The notes beneath the pieces were generated by a model. The model ran no database searches. It worked only from the letters and a program-made list of their open reading frames with translations, and was not told the origin of the DNA. A DNA stretch of 64,000 nucleotides from Alphaproteobacteria bacterium. GTDB taxonomy: Bacteria; Pseudomonadota; Alphaproteobacteria; Caulobacterales; Hyphomonadaceae. The stretch lies in NCBI GenBank assembly GCA_018222605.1, contig JAAEZZ010000004.1:62001-126000 (forward strand), given 5' to 3'. How positions within the stretch are numbered: the stretch's first letter is position 1; every line of letters starts with the position of its first letter. Position numbers and translations under genes: made by a program. Positions 17,461-25,874 of the stretch are shown piece after piece.

Positions 17461-18031
17461 TCGCCATAGCCCTGATGACAAAGGCAGCGGCAAGCCCAAG
17501 CGCAAAGGCCAGCGCCTCGTCGCCGAGCCACAGGCCGATCAGGAAATAGACGGCAGAGCCCAGAAGCGCCGCTGTTGCGTAGATATCCTTCTTCAGCAGC
17601 AGCGGCTCTTCATTGGCCACGACATCCCGCAACAGGCCGCCGGCGCTGGCCGTCATCGTGCCCATGATCAGCACCACCGGCAGTCCGAAACCGAGCGCTG
17701 TCGCCTTGGCTGCGCCGGTGACCGCAAACAGCGCCATCCCGAAGGCATCCGCCCAGCGCAGAGGACGGAAATTCTCCAGCCAGCGATGAAAGAAAAAAGC
17801 CGCAAGCCCGCCTCCTACGGCAAGGCCAAGCGTCTGTGTATCTTCCAGCCAGAAGACAGGTTGCGACAGGATCAGGTCACGCAGCGTGCCGCCGCCAATG
17901 GCTGGCAGGAAGGCCATCACGATCACGCCGAAGAGGTCCATCTGCTTGCGCACGGCCACGATACCGCCGGAAATGGCGAACACGAATACACCTGCGCGGT
18001 CTGCAAAGATCAGAAGGAAATCGGGAGACAT
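17423..18031 (-). CDS. TRIC (UPF0126/YicG) family cation channel protein
   Basis: A 202-residue membrane protein with seven predicted helices built as two similar halves. The paired glycine motifs typical of the family are visible: AIGGGTLRDLILSQPVFWL in the first half and ASAGGLLRDVVANEEPLLL in the second. Prokaryotic TRIC proteins are homotrimeric K+-selective channels of unclear physiology. The 3' end overlaps the converging acyltransferase gene. Thirty bases separate its start from the stop of the upstream lipoprotein gene, so co-transcription is possible. Confidence 0.88.
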   Translation of the reverse strand: MSPDFLLIFADRAGVFVFAISGGIVAVRKQMDLFGVIVMAFLPAIGGGTLRDLILSQPVFWLEDTQTLGLAVGGGLAAFFFHRWLENFRPLRWADAFGMALFAVTGAAKATALGFGLPVVLIMGTMTASAGGLLRDVVANEEPLLLKKDIYATAALLGSAVYFLIGLWLGDEALAFALGLAAAFVIRAMAIIFHLSLPRSPF

Positions 18032-18061
18032 CCCCGGATTAAGGCTGCTTGGCGGCCAAGA

Positions 18062-18514
18062 TCAATCCCTGTAGTGCCCATGATGATGGTGATGATCATC
18101 ATCCGTGCGGGGGCCATCATAGGCGCGGTTGCGTTCCCAGCAGGCGCAGTCACTGCCCCAGGTATAGGCCTCTCCCCGACCGTTTATCTTAAGGCTGGAA
18201 GAGGTCATCGTGCCATTGCTTGTGTCGCCAAACATGTCGGCATAGCCATCACCATTCGTGTCGCACTGATAGAAGCTGCCCGTCGAGACGCACTCATTGT
18301 AGCCCGTCCAGGTACCATTCACATTGTAGGGAGACGGCCTGTACCCATAGGGCGAATAGGCCGTGCCATACGGCGCGTAGGCAGTGTTGTAGGTTGTGTC
18401 GTAGGACGCCTCTGCCATGGCTGCCGAAAAGGCATCCAGATCAGCAGCCGTACAGCCTGTCAGACCAAGGCCGGCCCCGACCGCGATCATTCCTGCAATA
18501 AGTGTCCTGCGCAT
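18062..18514 (-). CDS. Lipoprotein with calcium-loop-like motif and His-rich tail, unknown function
   Basis: A 150-residue exported protein. The signal MRRTLIAGMIAVGAGLGLTGC has a lipobox with acylated Cys21. The mature part has a Tyr/Pro-rich segment with repeats (TAYAPYGTAYSPYGYRPSPY), then four Cys residues spread over the C-terminal half. DTNGDGYAD looks like one EF-hand/dockerin-type Ca2+ loop, and the C-terminus is Asp/His-rich (TDDDHHHHHGHYRD), able to bind divalent metals. I do not recognise a family. It follows ispG on the same strand (98 bases), but no functional link to isoprenoid synthesis is apparent. A role in metal binding or envelope structure is a guess. Confidence 0.72.
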   Translation of the reverse strand: MRRTLIAGMIAVGAGLGLTGCTAADLDAFSAAMAEASYDTTYNTAYAPYGTAYSPYGYRPSPYNVNGTWTGYNECVSTGSFYQCDTNGDGYADMFGDTSNGTMTSSSLKINGRGEAYTWGSDCACWERNRAYDGPRTDDDHHHHHGHYRD

Positions 18515-18612
18515 GCGTCCCTCTATTCATCCAGCCTGACATTACATTGCCGAAATGTAACCCAGACAAGATGAACGGGAGCCAACTGATTGAGACTTCA
18601 GGAAAATATCTT

Positions 18613-19746
18613 CTATTCGGCCGCAACTTCAGCCGCTTCACGCTCCCGGCGCAGGGCTTCAGCCCGCTTTTCGACCAGCTCCACAATATGATCCACCATC
18701 TCCGCATTGGAGACATTGTGATCCGCGCGGCCGGAAACGAACATCTTGCCGCTTTCCTTGCCGCCGCCAGTGAACCCAAGATCGGTCAGCGCCGCTTCAC
18801 CGGGGCCGTTCACGACACAGCCGATGATGGAGAGTGAAATCGGCTCAGAAATATGCGCAAGACGCTGTTCCAGAATCTCGACCGTCTTGATCACGTCAAA
18901 GCCCTGACGCGCGCAGCTGGGGCAAGCAACGATGTTCACACCGCGCGTGCGAAGGCCCAGCGATTTCAGCATTTCGAAGCCCACTTTCACCTCTTCTACC
19001 GGATCGGCGGAGAGGGAAACGCGGATCGTGTCGCCAATCCCGGCCCAGAGCAGCGCGCCCATGCCAATGGACGACTTCACCGTGCCGGTCCGCAAGCCAC
19101 CTGCCTCTGTGATGCCAAGGTGTAGTGGCGCGTCGGTCACGTCTGCCAGTTGCTGATAGGCCGCAACCGTGAGGAACATGTCTGAGGCCTTCACCGAGAT
19201 CTTGTACTCGTGAAAGCCGAGATCATCGAGGATGCGCGCATGGTCCAGCGCGCTTTCCACCATCGCGTCCGGGCATGGCTCGCCATATTTCTCCAGAAGG
19301 TGACGCTCCAGGCTGCCGCCATTGACGCCAATCCGGATGGAACAGCCATTCGCGCGGGCCGCCGCGACAACTTCCTTCACGCGCGCCTCTGAACCGATAT
19401 TACCAGGGTTGATGCGCAGACAGGCCGCACCAGCGTCTGCCGCTTCGAGCGCGCGTTTATAGTGGAAATGGATGTCCGCAACGATCGGCACCGGGCTATC
19501 GCGACAGATCTGCGGCATGGCGGCCGTCGCGTCTTCCGTCGGGCAGGAGACACGCACAATGTCTGCGCCAGCCTCTGCCGCGCGCTGGATTTGCGCGATG
19601 GTGGCAGCAGCATCCTCGGTCGGCGTGTTGGTCATCGTCTGCACGGCAATCGGGGCATCTCCCCCGACAAGCACATTGCCGACACGGATCTGACGGGATT
19701 TGCGGCGCTCGATCGAACGCCAGGGACGGATTGGATTATGCGACAT
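18613..19746 (-). CDS. ispG: (E)-4-hydroxy-3-methylbut-2-enyl-diphosphate synthase IspG
   Basis: Penultimate enzyme of the MEP (non-mevalonate) isoprenoid pathway: converts MEcPP to HMBPP with a [4Fe-4S] cluster. The 377-residue protein begins with the TIM-barrel signature [24 protein letters not shown]. Cluster ligands are visible in [11 protein letters not shown] (two Cys) and [13 protein letters not shown] (third Cys), with the conserved Glu in NGPGE. The C-terminal tail ([19 protein letters not shown]) is a charged helix outside the catalytic core. It follows the RodZ-like gene by 65 bases on the same strand, an arrangement that is frequent in proteobacteria (rodZ-ispG). Confidence 0.96.
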   Translation of the reverse strand: MSHNPIRPWRSIERRKSRQIRVGNVLVGGDAPIAVQTMTNTPTEDAAATIAQIQRAAEAGADIVRVSCPTEDATAAMPQICRDSPVPIVADIHFHYKRALEAADAGAACLRINPGNIGSEARVKEVVAAARANGCSIRIGVNGGSLERHLLEKYGEPCPDAMVESALDHARILDDLGFHEYKISVKASDMFLTVAAYQQLADVTDAPLHLGITEAGGLRTGTVKSSIGMGALLWAGIGDTIRVSLSADPVEEVKVGFEMLKSLGLRTRGVNIVACPSCARQGFDVIKTVEILEQRLAHISEPISLSIIGCVVNGPGEAALTDLGFTGGGKESGKMFVSGRADHNVSNAEMVDHIVELVEKRAEALRREREAAEVAAE

Positions 19747-19811
19747 CGCGCGGATTCCCTGTCCGGTGAACTATGTGCCTCACATGGCGGGTCTGGCCCA
19801 GCAAGGCAAGC

Positions 19812-20780
19812 CTAGCGGGACGCCTTGTTGCCACCATTCGCAGCCATGGCCGGTGTTGCCGCCTCTGCCGCGCGGGGCAATTGCTCATCCACGCTGACGG
19901 AAAAGACCTCTGCGCCCTCCGGTCCGAGTGGACCGACCGTAATGTCGCCGACACGCCATTCAAACGCACCGCCATCACGGGCCGAAACGGTCCAGCCTGC
20001 ATTGAGGCGCGGGAAATAGCTCTCCCCCGCCGCCATGGTACGGCTGCGGAAAATCGTGCCGTCCGCGCCACGCACTTCCAGCCAGCCCTGACGGACAGCG
20101 TAGAGTTCAAGCGGCATGTTTTTGGGTACGGGACGCTGCGTGGTTTCCGTCCCGGCAAACAGGCTTTCGCGTCCGCCATTGATCGCGACCACAGCTGGCG
20201 CCGGGGCCAGTTCAGGCTCCTGACGCATAAATTGGGAAAGGCCGACTGCGCCAGCGCCGAGTAAAGCCAGGACGGCAGCGGCTGCCACGGCCAGCGGCCA
20301 TTTCGGACGGTCCGGCGCGATCCCACCGATTTTCGGCACAGGCGCGTCATGTCTCACATCTTCCACACCGCCGCATTCCTGCGTGTAGACACGGATAACT
20401 TCCTTCTCGGGAAGGTTCAGGTACCGGGCGTACGTATTGAGGATGGCACTGAGATAGCCGCCGCCAGGCAGGTCACCGACCTCCATGCGCTCGATCCACA
20501 TCAGATAATCCTTGCGCAGGCGCGTATCTGCGGAGATGCCCTCGATCGTCAGGCCCAGCGTCTCACGAACACGGCGCAGTACCTGTCCCATTCGGAGGCT
20601 CTCGCCTTCATACGAACGGGTTCTGAAGATTTCCATCGCACGCTCACGCGGAGTGCGCGTGTCTTCAGCCACGGGCTCTGCAACAGCATCTACAGAAGAC
20701 ACAGAATCCCCCTCATTCTGGGAAGCATCGCGATCATGTTCCGGCGTAAAGTCGTCTTGTACCATATTCTTCCAGCTCAC
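19812..20780 (-). CDS. RodZ-like cytoskeletal/HTH membrane protein
   Basis: A 322-residue bitopic protein. A disordered, acidic N-terminus (1-60) is followed by a Cro-type helix-turn-helix (about 62-125: LRMGQVLRRVRETLGLTIEGI ... YLSAILNTYARYLNLPEKEV). Then comes a linker, one membrane helix (about 163-185), and a periplasmic DUF4115 beta domain (LELYAVRQGWLEVRGADGTIF ... FEWRVGDITVGPLG). This is the RodZ layout; RodZ links MreB to cell-wall synthesis. The annotated GTG at 20778-20780 follows GGGGA closely; an ATG 15 bases later (MVQDDF) follows GGAAG and is equally possible. Its position before ispG supports the call. The N-terminal acidic extension is longer than in E. coli RodZ. Confidence 0.82.
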   Translation of the reverse strand: MSWKNMVQDDFTPEHDRDASQNEGDSVSSVDAVAEPVAEDTRTPRERAMEIFRTRSYEGESLRMGQVLRRVRETLGLTIEGISADTRLRKDYLMWIERMEVGDLPGGGYLSAILNTYARYLNLPEKEVIRVYTQECGGVEDVRHDAPVPKIGGIAPDRPKWPLAVAAAAVLALLGAGAVGLSQFMRQEPELAPAPAVVAINGGRESLFAGTETTQRPVPKNMPLELYAVRQGWLEVRGADGTIFRSRTMAAGESYFPRLNAGWTVSARDGGAFEWRVGDITVGPLGPEGAEVFSVSVDEQLPRAAEAATPAMAANGGNKASR

Positions 20781-20857
20781 CTGTCCCCTGAAGGTCTTGA
20801 CCTCTCAGACGCGCAAATTCTGGTCCACGAATGTGGTATTAATATGGGCCCGCGAAA

Positions 20858-23122
20858 TTAACCATCTGTCAGTTCTACCCCATGATCAGCTGCCAAAGCT
20901 AACACTTGGTTACGGAAGTCCGGCTCAGGGGCGTCCAGCGCAGCCAAAAAGTCTGTCTGGAACTTTTCAAGGTTAACGGAGCGGATCATCTGTTTGACCG
21001 GCCCGATAGATGCGGCCGACATGGAAAGCGTCGTAAAGCCGAGCGCCACGAAGCAGAGGGCAGACAGCGGCGTCCCCGTCGCCTCACCGCAGGCCGACAT
21101 GCGGATATTGTTTGCCCGGCAGGATTTCGAGACCTCGCGCAGGAATCTCAGCGCGCTGGGGCAGACCATGTCATACCGGTCAGAAACCGAAGGCGTCATC
21201 CGGTCCGCCGCAAAGAAGAACTGCATCAGATCATTCGTGCCGACAGACAGGAATTCTGCTGATCCGGACAGTTCCGGCAGGCTGTAGGCCAGAGCGGGCG
21301 TTTCAAGCATCACGCCGACTTCCACCTTGCTGGGGCGCTGGCCTGTGCGCTTCTCGGACCAGTCGACTTCCCGGAACAGCAATTCGCGCGCTTCTTCAAA
21401 CTCCGACGGCAATGTCACCATCGGGAACATGACGGTCAGCGGACGGGTGCCTGCCGCCCGGACCAGAGCCCGCAGTTGGCGACGGAACAGGCCTTTGTGA
21501 TCCAGCGCAAACCGGATGGAACGCCAGCCGAGCGCCGGGTTTTCCTCACGCTGCAGGTTTAGCGCGGGCAAGACCTTGTCGCCGCCAAGATCCACCGTGC
21601 GGAAGATGACCGGCTTGCCATCGGCCTTGTCCAGCACGCGCTTGTAGAGATCGATCTGATCATTCACGCGCGGCAGGGTTTCAGACACAAGAAACTGGAA
21701 TTCGGTGCGGAACAGACCGACGCCGTCCGCGCCGACCTGGTGCATCATCTCCATATCGAGATCGAGCCCGGCATTGAGCATCAGGGAGATGTCCACACCA
21801 TCCGTTGTGCGGGCGGGCATATCCTTCAGCGCCGCATAAGCCGCCTGACGCTCTGACCGGAGAGAAACACGGTCCTTGTAGGCGTCGTAAAGTGTATCAT
21901 CCGGGCGGATGTGCAGCGTGCCGCCTTCGGCATCGACAATCACCCAGTCCCCCTGATCGATCCGTGTGGTCAGGCCTTCAATACCGCCCAGTGTCGGGAT
22001 GCCCAGCGCGCGCGCCACAATTGCGGCATGGGAGGAGGCCGCCGCCTCTTCCATCAGGATCGCGCGCAGGCCGGTATTGGAATATTCCAGCAGCTCTGCC
22101 GGGCCGAGACGTCGCGCAACCAGTACGCTGCGTTCCTCACTGATTTCAGGCTTGCCTTCATCCCCGCCCAGGATGCGCAGCAGACGGTTGTCGAGGTCTT
22201 CCAGATCATGAAGGCGCTCGCGCAGATAGGGATCGCGCGCGCTTTGCAGGCGAGCCCTGTGCTCACGGCGGGCACGGTCAACAGAGGCCTCGGCGGACAG
22301 GCCGGACTTCACGCCTTCCTGCAGCTTCTCGGCCCAGGACGGGTCATGCGCCAGCAGCCGGTAGGTCTCCATCACATCGCGCGGGTCTTCCCCCAGTGCG
22401 GCGCCATCCAGCGCCATCATCCGGTCGATAGAGGCTTTCAGTTCCTCCATCCCCTCTTTCAGGCGGTGGCTCTCAGTCACCTGATCTGCCGCAAAGAACT
22501 TGGCCGCCGGAACCACAGGGTCGTGCAGCACGGCGCGGCCATAGCCGAGGCCCTCACAGAAGACGCGGCCCTTCAGGCTGGCCGTATTGCGCTCGCGCTT
22601 TTCGTCGCCGCCATTGTTCAACGCGTCGGGGTCAATCCGGTCGACAATCTCTGCCAGCACCATGGCAATGGTCTGAAGATTGTCGACTTCCTCATCATCA
22701 TAGGCGCGCTCTGTGCGGTTCTGCACGGTGAGGACGCCGATAACGCGCCCACCGCGAAGGATCGGCACGCCCAGAAAAGCGTGGAACGGGTCTTCCCCCG
22801 TTTCCGGACGGTAGGAGAATGAGGAGTGACGCGGCGCGTCCTGTATGGCCATCGGTTCGGCCCGCCGGGCAACCAGACCAACCAGGCCTTCATTTGCCTT
22901 CAGTCGGGTTGCCGCAACAGCGTCGGCTTTCAGACCTTCAGTGGCGATCAGCAATAGCTCCCCATCCTGCAATCGCAGATAGATGGAGCACACATCCGCC
23001 ACCATGGTTGATGCGATGAGGCGCACCACCTTGTCCAGACGCGAGCGTGTTTCACCTTCCTCCGCCATCACCTGGCGAAGTCGGTTCATGAGCAGGCGCG
23101 TCGCGGGTAGGTTATAAGCCAT
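20858..23122 (-). CDS. ptsP: Nitrogen-PTS enzyme I (phosphoenolpyruvate-protein phosphotransferase PtsP)
   Basis: A 754-residue EI-Ntr. It autophosphorylates from PEP and passes phosphate to NPr and EIIA-Ntr in a regulatory, not sugar-transporting, PTS. The N-terminal GAF domain (about 10-165; ADVCSIYLRLQDGELLLIA) senses nitrogen status, glutamine in studied examples. An EI N-domain follows, with active-site His365 in SSHAAIVARALGIP. The C-terminal TIM-barrel PEP-binding domain has GLFRTEFQFL, RTVDLGGDK, VEVGVMLETPA and SVGTNDLMQ motifs. Length and domain order match the family. It is 26 bases behind lysC, the usual alphaproteobacterial arrangement. Confidence 0.95.
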   Translation of the reverse strand: MAYNLPATRLLMNRLRQVMAEEGETRSRLDKVVRLIASTMVADVCSIYLRLQDGELLLIATEGLKADAVAATRLKANEGLVGLVARRAEPMAIQDAPRHSSFSYRPETGEDPFHAFLGVPILRGGRVIGVLTVQNRTERAYDDEEVDNLQTIAMVLAEIVDRIDPDALNNGGDEKRERNTASLKGRVFCEGLGYGRAVLHDPVVPAAKFFAADQVTESHRLKEGMEELKASIDRMMALDGAALGEDPRDVMETYRLLAHDPSWAEKLQEGVKSGLSAEASVDRARREHRARLQSARDPYLRERLHDLEDLDNRLLRILGGDEGKPEISEERSVLVARRLGPAELLEYSNTGLRAILMEEAAASSHAAIVARALGIPTLGGIEGLTTRIDQGDWVIVDAEGGTLHIRPDDTLYDAYKDRVSLRSERQAAYAALKDMPARTTDGVDISLMLNAGLDLDMEMMHQVGADGVGLFRTEFQFLVSETLPRVNDQIDLYKRVLDKADGKPVIFRTVDLGGDKVLPALNLQREENPALGWRSIRFALDHKGLFRRQLRALVRAAGTRPLTVMFPMVTLPSEFEEARELLFREVDWSEKRTGQRPSKVEVGVMLETPALAYSLPELSGSAEFLSVGTNDLMQFFFAADRMTPSVSDRYDMVCPSALRFLREVSKSCRANNIRMSACGEATGTPLSALCFVALGFTTLSMSAASIGPVKQMIRSVNLEKFQTDFLAALDAPEPDFRNQVLALAADHGVELTDG

Positions 23123-23148
23123 TGTCAGGCTGTTTGTCGCAGCCCGCC

Positions 23149-24396
23149 TCAGGCAGCGTCAAGACCGAAGGCCGTATGAAGCGCACGTACCGCCAATTCA
23201 GTATAGGGGGCCGCAATCAGAACCGAAATCTTGATCTCTGAAGTTGCGATCACGTCAATATTGATGCCTTTCTCGTACAATGCTTTGAACATTGTCTCGG
23301 CAACACCGGTATGACTTTTCATTCCGACGCCGATGATCGAGATTTTTGACACATCGCGCACAACTTCGAGGCGGTCATAACCGATTTCACCGCTCAGGCT
23401 TTCAAGGGTTTCCTTGGCGATGGGGCTGTCACGGTCTGTGCAGGTGAACACCATGTTTGCCCGGTCCGGGCCGCGCGCCTGCGCCTGCACGATCATGTCC
23501 ACATTCACGCCTGCCCGTGCAAGCGCCGAGAAGATCATCGCCGAGATGCCCGGTTTGTCCGGCACCCCATAGAGCGTGACCTTTGCTTCATCACGGGAAT
23601 AGGCAACTCCGCTGACAACCTGTTTTTCCACGATTTCTTCCTCTGAACAGACAAGGGTTCCCGGATTGGGCTCGCCGGGCTTCAGAAAGCTCGACAGCAC
23701 CCGCACGGGAACATTGTGATTCATCGCCATTTCCACAGACCGGGTCTGCAGAACCTTGGCCCCAAGAGACGCCATTTCCAACATCTCTTCAAATGAGATC
23801 TTTTCGATTCGTTGCGCCTTCTGAACGATGCGCGGGTCAGTCGTATAGACGCCGTCCACATCGGTGTAGATGTCGCAAACCGTAGCTTCCAGTGCCGCTG
23901 CCACGGCAACTGCGCTGGTATCAGACCCGCCGCGACCGAGCGTTGCAACGCGCTCATCATCCGTGACGCCCTGGAAGCCGGCGATCACGGCAATCTCGCC
24001 TGCATCGATCGAGTCCGGCAGGCAGGAATCATCAAAGCCCATGATCCGCGCCCGGCCGTGGCTCTTGTTTGTCTTCAGCTTCAGCTGCCAGCCAAGCCAG
24101 CTGCGCGCCTTCAGGCCGCGCCGGCGCAGGGCCAGAGCCAGAAGACCTGCTGTCACCTGCTCGCCAGAAGCAACGACAACGTCATATTCGTCATCAAACT
24201 GTTCGCGCGGCAGCTTGTCGCCCGCAGCACCTTCAGCAAAGCCCACCAGCTTGTTGGTCTCTCCAGCCATGGCCGAAACCACAACTGCCATATGCTCGCC
24301 CTGAGCTGCCCGTGCGGCGACAATATCCGCCACATTGGCAATCCGGTCGAGGTCTGCCACTGATGTGCCACCAAATTTCAGAACCGTGCGCGCCAT
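23149..24396 (-). CDS. lysC: Aspartate kinase
   Basis: First enzyme of the aspartate pathway (lysine, threonine, methionine, diaminopimelate); phosphorylates aspartate with ATP. The 415-residue protein shows the kinase domain (VLKFGGTSVADLDRI at the start, GRGGSDTSAVAVAAAL, YTDVDGVYTTDPRIV) followed by two ACT domains from about residue 265 (VTLYGVPDKPGISAMIFSAL and ISIIGVGMKSHTGVAETMFKAL) that mediate feedback by lysine/threonine. Length fits the stand-alone class. It is divergent from ubiG and followed by ptsP with a 26-base gap. Confidence 0.96.
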   Translation of the reverse strand: MARTVLKFGGTSVADLDRIANVADIVAARAAQGEHMAVVVSAMAGETNKLVGFAEGAAGDKLPREQFDDEYDVVVASGEQVTAGLLALALRRRGLKARSWLGWQLKLKTNKSHGRARIMGFDDSCLPDSIDAGEIAVIAGFQGVTDDERVATLGRGGSDTSAVAVAAALEATVCDIYTDVDGVYTTDPRIVQKAQRIEKISFEEMLEMASLGAKVLQTRSVEMAMNHNVPVRVLSSFLKPGEPNPGTLVCSEEEIVEKQVVSGVAYSRDEAKVTLYGVPDKPGISAMIFSALARAGVNVDMIVQAQARGPDRANMVFTCTDRDSPIAKETLESLSGEIGYDRLEVVRDVSKISIIGVGMKSHTGVAETMFKALYEKGINIDVIATSEIKISVLIAAPYTELAVRALHTAFGLDAA

Positions 24397-24489
24397 TTCG
24401 CCCCATATCCTGTCGTCTTAAAGGGATATCCTCTTATATGGGCCCTCATAGGGTGTGTTTTCGCCCGGATCAAACAGGATTGTTGACGC

Positions 24490-25266
24490 ATGACAGTTAC
24501 GATTGAAGGTTCAACTGGCGCTCCCTCCACGCCGAGCATCGATCCGGACGAGGTTGCGAAGTTCTCCGCCATGGCGGCAGACTGGTGGAACCCGCGCGGA
24601 AAATTCCGCCCGCTCCACAAGTTCAACCCTGTGCGCCTGCGCTTTATCCGTGAAACGGCAGAGCAGCATTTCGGGCTCGCCACTGGCCTGAAGGAACCGC
24701 TAAAAGGCCTGCGGCTTCTGGATATTGGCTGCGGCGGCGGCCTGGTCTGCGAGCCGATGACGCGGCTTGGCGCGGCAGTCACGGGCGTCGATGCGTCGGA
24801 GAAAAACATCAAGACCGCGATGACGCACGCCCGGGAGCAAGGCCTCGACATCGACTATCGCGTCGGCACAGCCGAAGGACTGATCGATGGCGGCGAGGCG
24901 CAATTCGACATCGTTCTCAATCTGGAAGTGGTCGAACATGTCGCAGATCCGCATGCTTTCCTGAAGGACACGGCCAGCCTGGTGAAGCCCGGCGGGCTGA
25001 TGATCGTTGCCACCCTCAACCGCACGGCCAAAGCCCTCGCAACGGCAGTTATCGGGGCAGAATATGTCCTCGGCTGGTTGCCGCGTGGCACGCATGACTG
25101 GTCAAAATTTGTGACACCTGATGAAGCCACTGCTGGCCTCAAGGCCGCCGGCATGGACGTCGAGCCCTCAATTGGCGTGTCCTACAGTCCACTGTCGGAT
25201 AGCTGGAAGATCTCCAGAGATACGAAAGTGAACTACATGATCGTAGCCCGGAGACCAGCCGAATGA
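24490..25266 (+). CDS. ubiG: Ubiquinone biosynthesis O-methyltransferase UbiG
   Basis: Carries out the two O-methylation steps of ubiquinone synthesis. The 258-residue protein has a UbiG-specific N-terminus (EVAKFSAMAADWWNPRGKFRPLHKFNPVRL). The SAM-binding motif I follows as LLDIGCGGGLVCEPMTRLGA, then GVDASEKNI and motif II FDIVLNLEVVEHVADP. The C-terminal YSPLSDSWKISRDTKVNYM segment is also conserved. It is divergent from lysC (93 bases between starts) and overlaps the next gene by four bases (ATGA), so the two are translationally coupled. Confidence 0.96.
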   Translation: MTVTIEGSTGAPSTPSIDPDEVAKFSAMAADWWNPRGKFRPLHKFNPVRLRFIRETAEQHFGLATGLKEPLKGLRLLDIGCGGGLVCEPMTRLGAAVTGVDASEKNIKTAMTHAREQGLDIDYRVGTAEGLIDGGEAQFDIVLNLEVVEHVADPHAFLKDTASLVKPGGLMIVATLNRTAKALATAVIGAEYVLGWLPRGTHDWSKFVTPDEATAGLKAAGMDVEPSIGVSYSPLSDSWKISRDTKVNYMIVARRPAE

Positions 25267-25874
25267 CCGATTTTCCCATGCCGAACGATGTGCTGACTTA
25301 CTGGATCGGCGAGACCCGTGAGTCAGCTGACGCTATCGAAGAGAAACACAAACTCTGGTTCGGCAAATCCGACGAAACCGACGAAGAGATCCGGACGCGC
25401 TTCCTGCCCCTGCTTGAAGAGATGAGCCATCTGCCCTTTGCCGATGACTGGGCCGAACAGGGGCCGCGCCAGCGTCTGGCGACGATTATTGTGCTGGACC
25501 AATTCAGCCGCAATATCTTCCGCGGCAACGAACGCGCCTTCGATCAGGACTCGCTGGCGCTGCGCTATTGCCTGGACGGCTTGGCCTATGGGCAGGATCA
25601 GGGTCTGTCGGAGACTGAGCGCGTGTTCTTCTATCTGCCGTTAGAGCACTCAGAAAAGATGGCGGATCAGGAGCGCTCTGTCGCCCTTTTCACAAAGCTC
25701 GCAGAAGAGGCGCGTGAGCCCTTCAAGGAATTTGCCAAGAGCACACTGGACTATGCCGAAGCCCACAAGAAGGTGATCGAGCAATTCGGCCGCTTCCCGC
25801 ATCGCAACAAGGCCCTTGGCCGCGAGTCGACCGAGGAAGAAAAGGAATGGCTGGCCGAAGGCGGCGGCTTTTAG
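25263..25874 (+). CDS. DUF924 family protein
   Basis: A 203-residue soluble, mostly helical protein with the DUF924 signatures: YWIGETRESAD near the N-terminus, LWFGKSDETDEEIRTRFLPLLE, RLATIIVLDQFSRNIFRGNERAFDQDSLAL, FFYLPLEHSEKMADQERSVALF, and the closing RFPHRNKALGRESTEEEKEWLAEGGGF. The family folds like a tetratricopeptide helical hairpin and has no established reaction. Its start overlaps the ubiG stop by four bases; the pairing implies co-expression but not shared function. Its stop overlaps the stop of the converging MFS gene by two bases. Confidence 0.9.
   Translation: MTDFPMPNDVLTYWIGETRESADAIEEKHKLWFGKSDETDEEIRTRFLPLLEEMSHLPFADDWAEQGPRQRLATIIVLDQFSRNIFRGNERAFDQDSLALRYCLDGLAYGQDQGLSETERVFFYLPLEHSEKMADQERSVALFTKLAEEAREPFKEFAKSTLDYAEAHKKVIEQFGRFPHRNKALGRESTEEEKEWLAEGGGF

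Noticed and set aside
18070..18115. Run of His codons, considered as an engineered tag
   Set aside because: It lies within a native lipoprotein with normal downstream sequence and mixed CAT/CAC codons.
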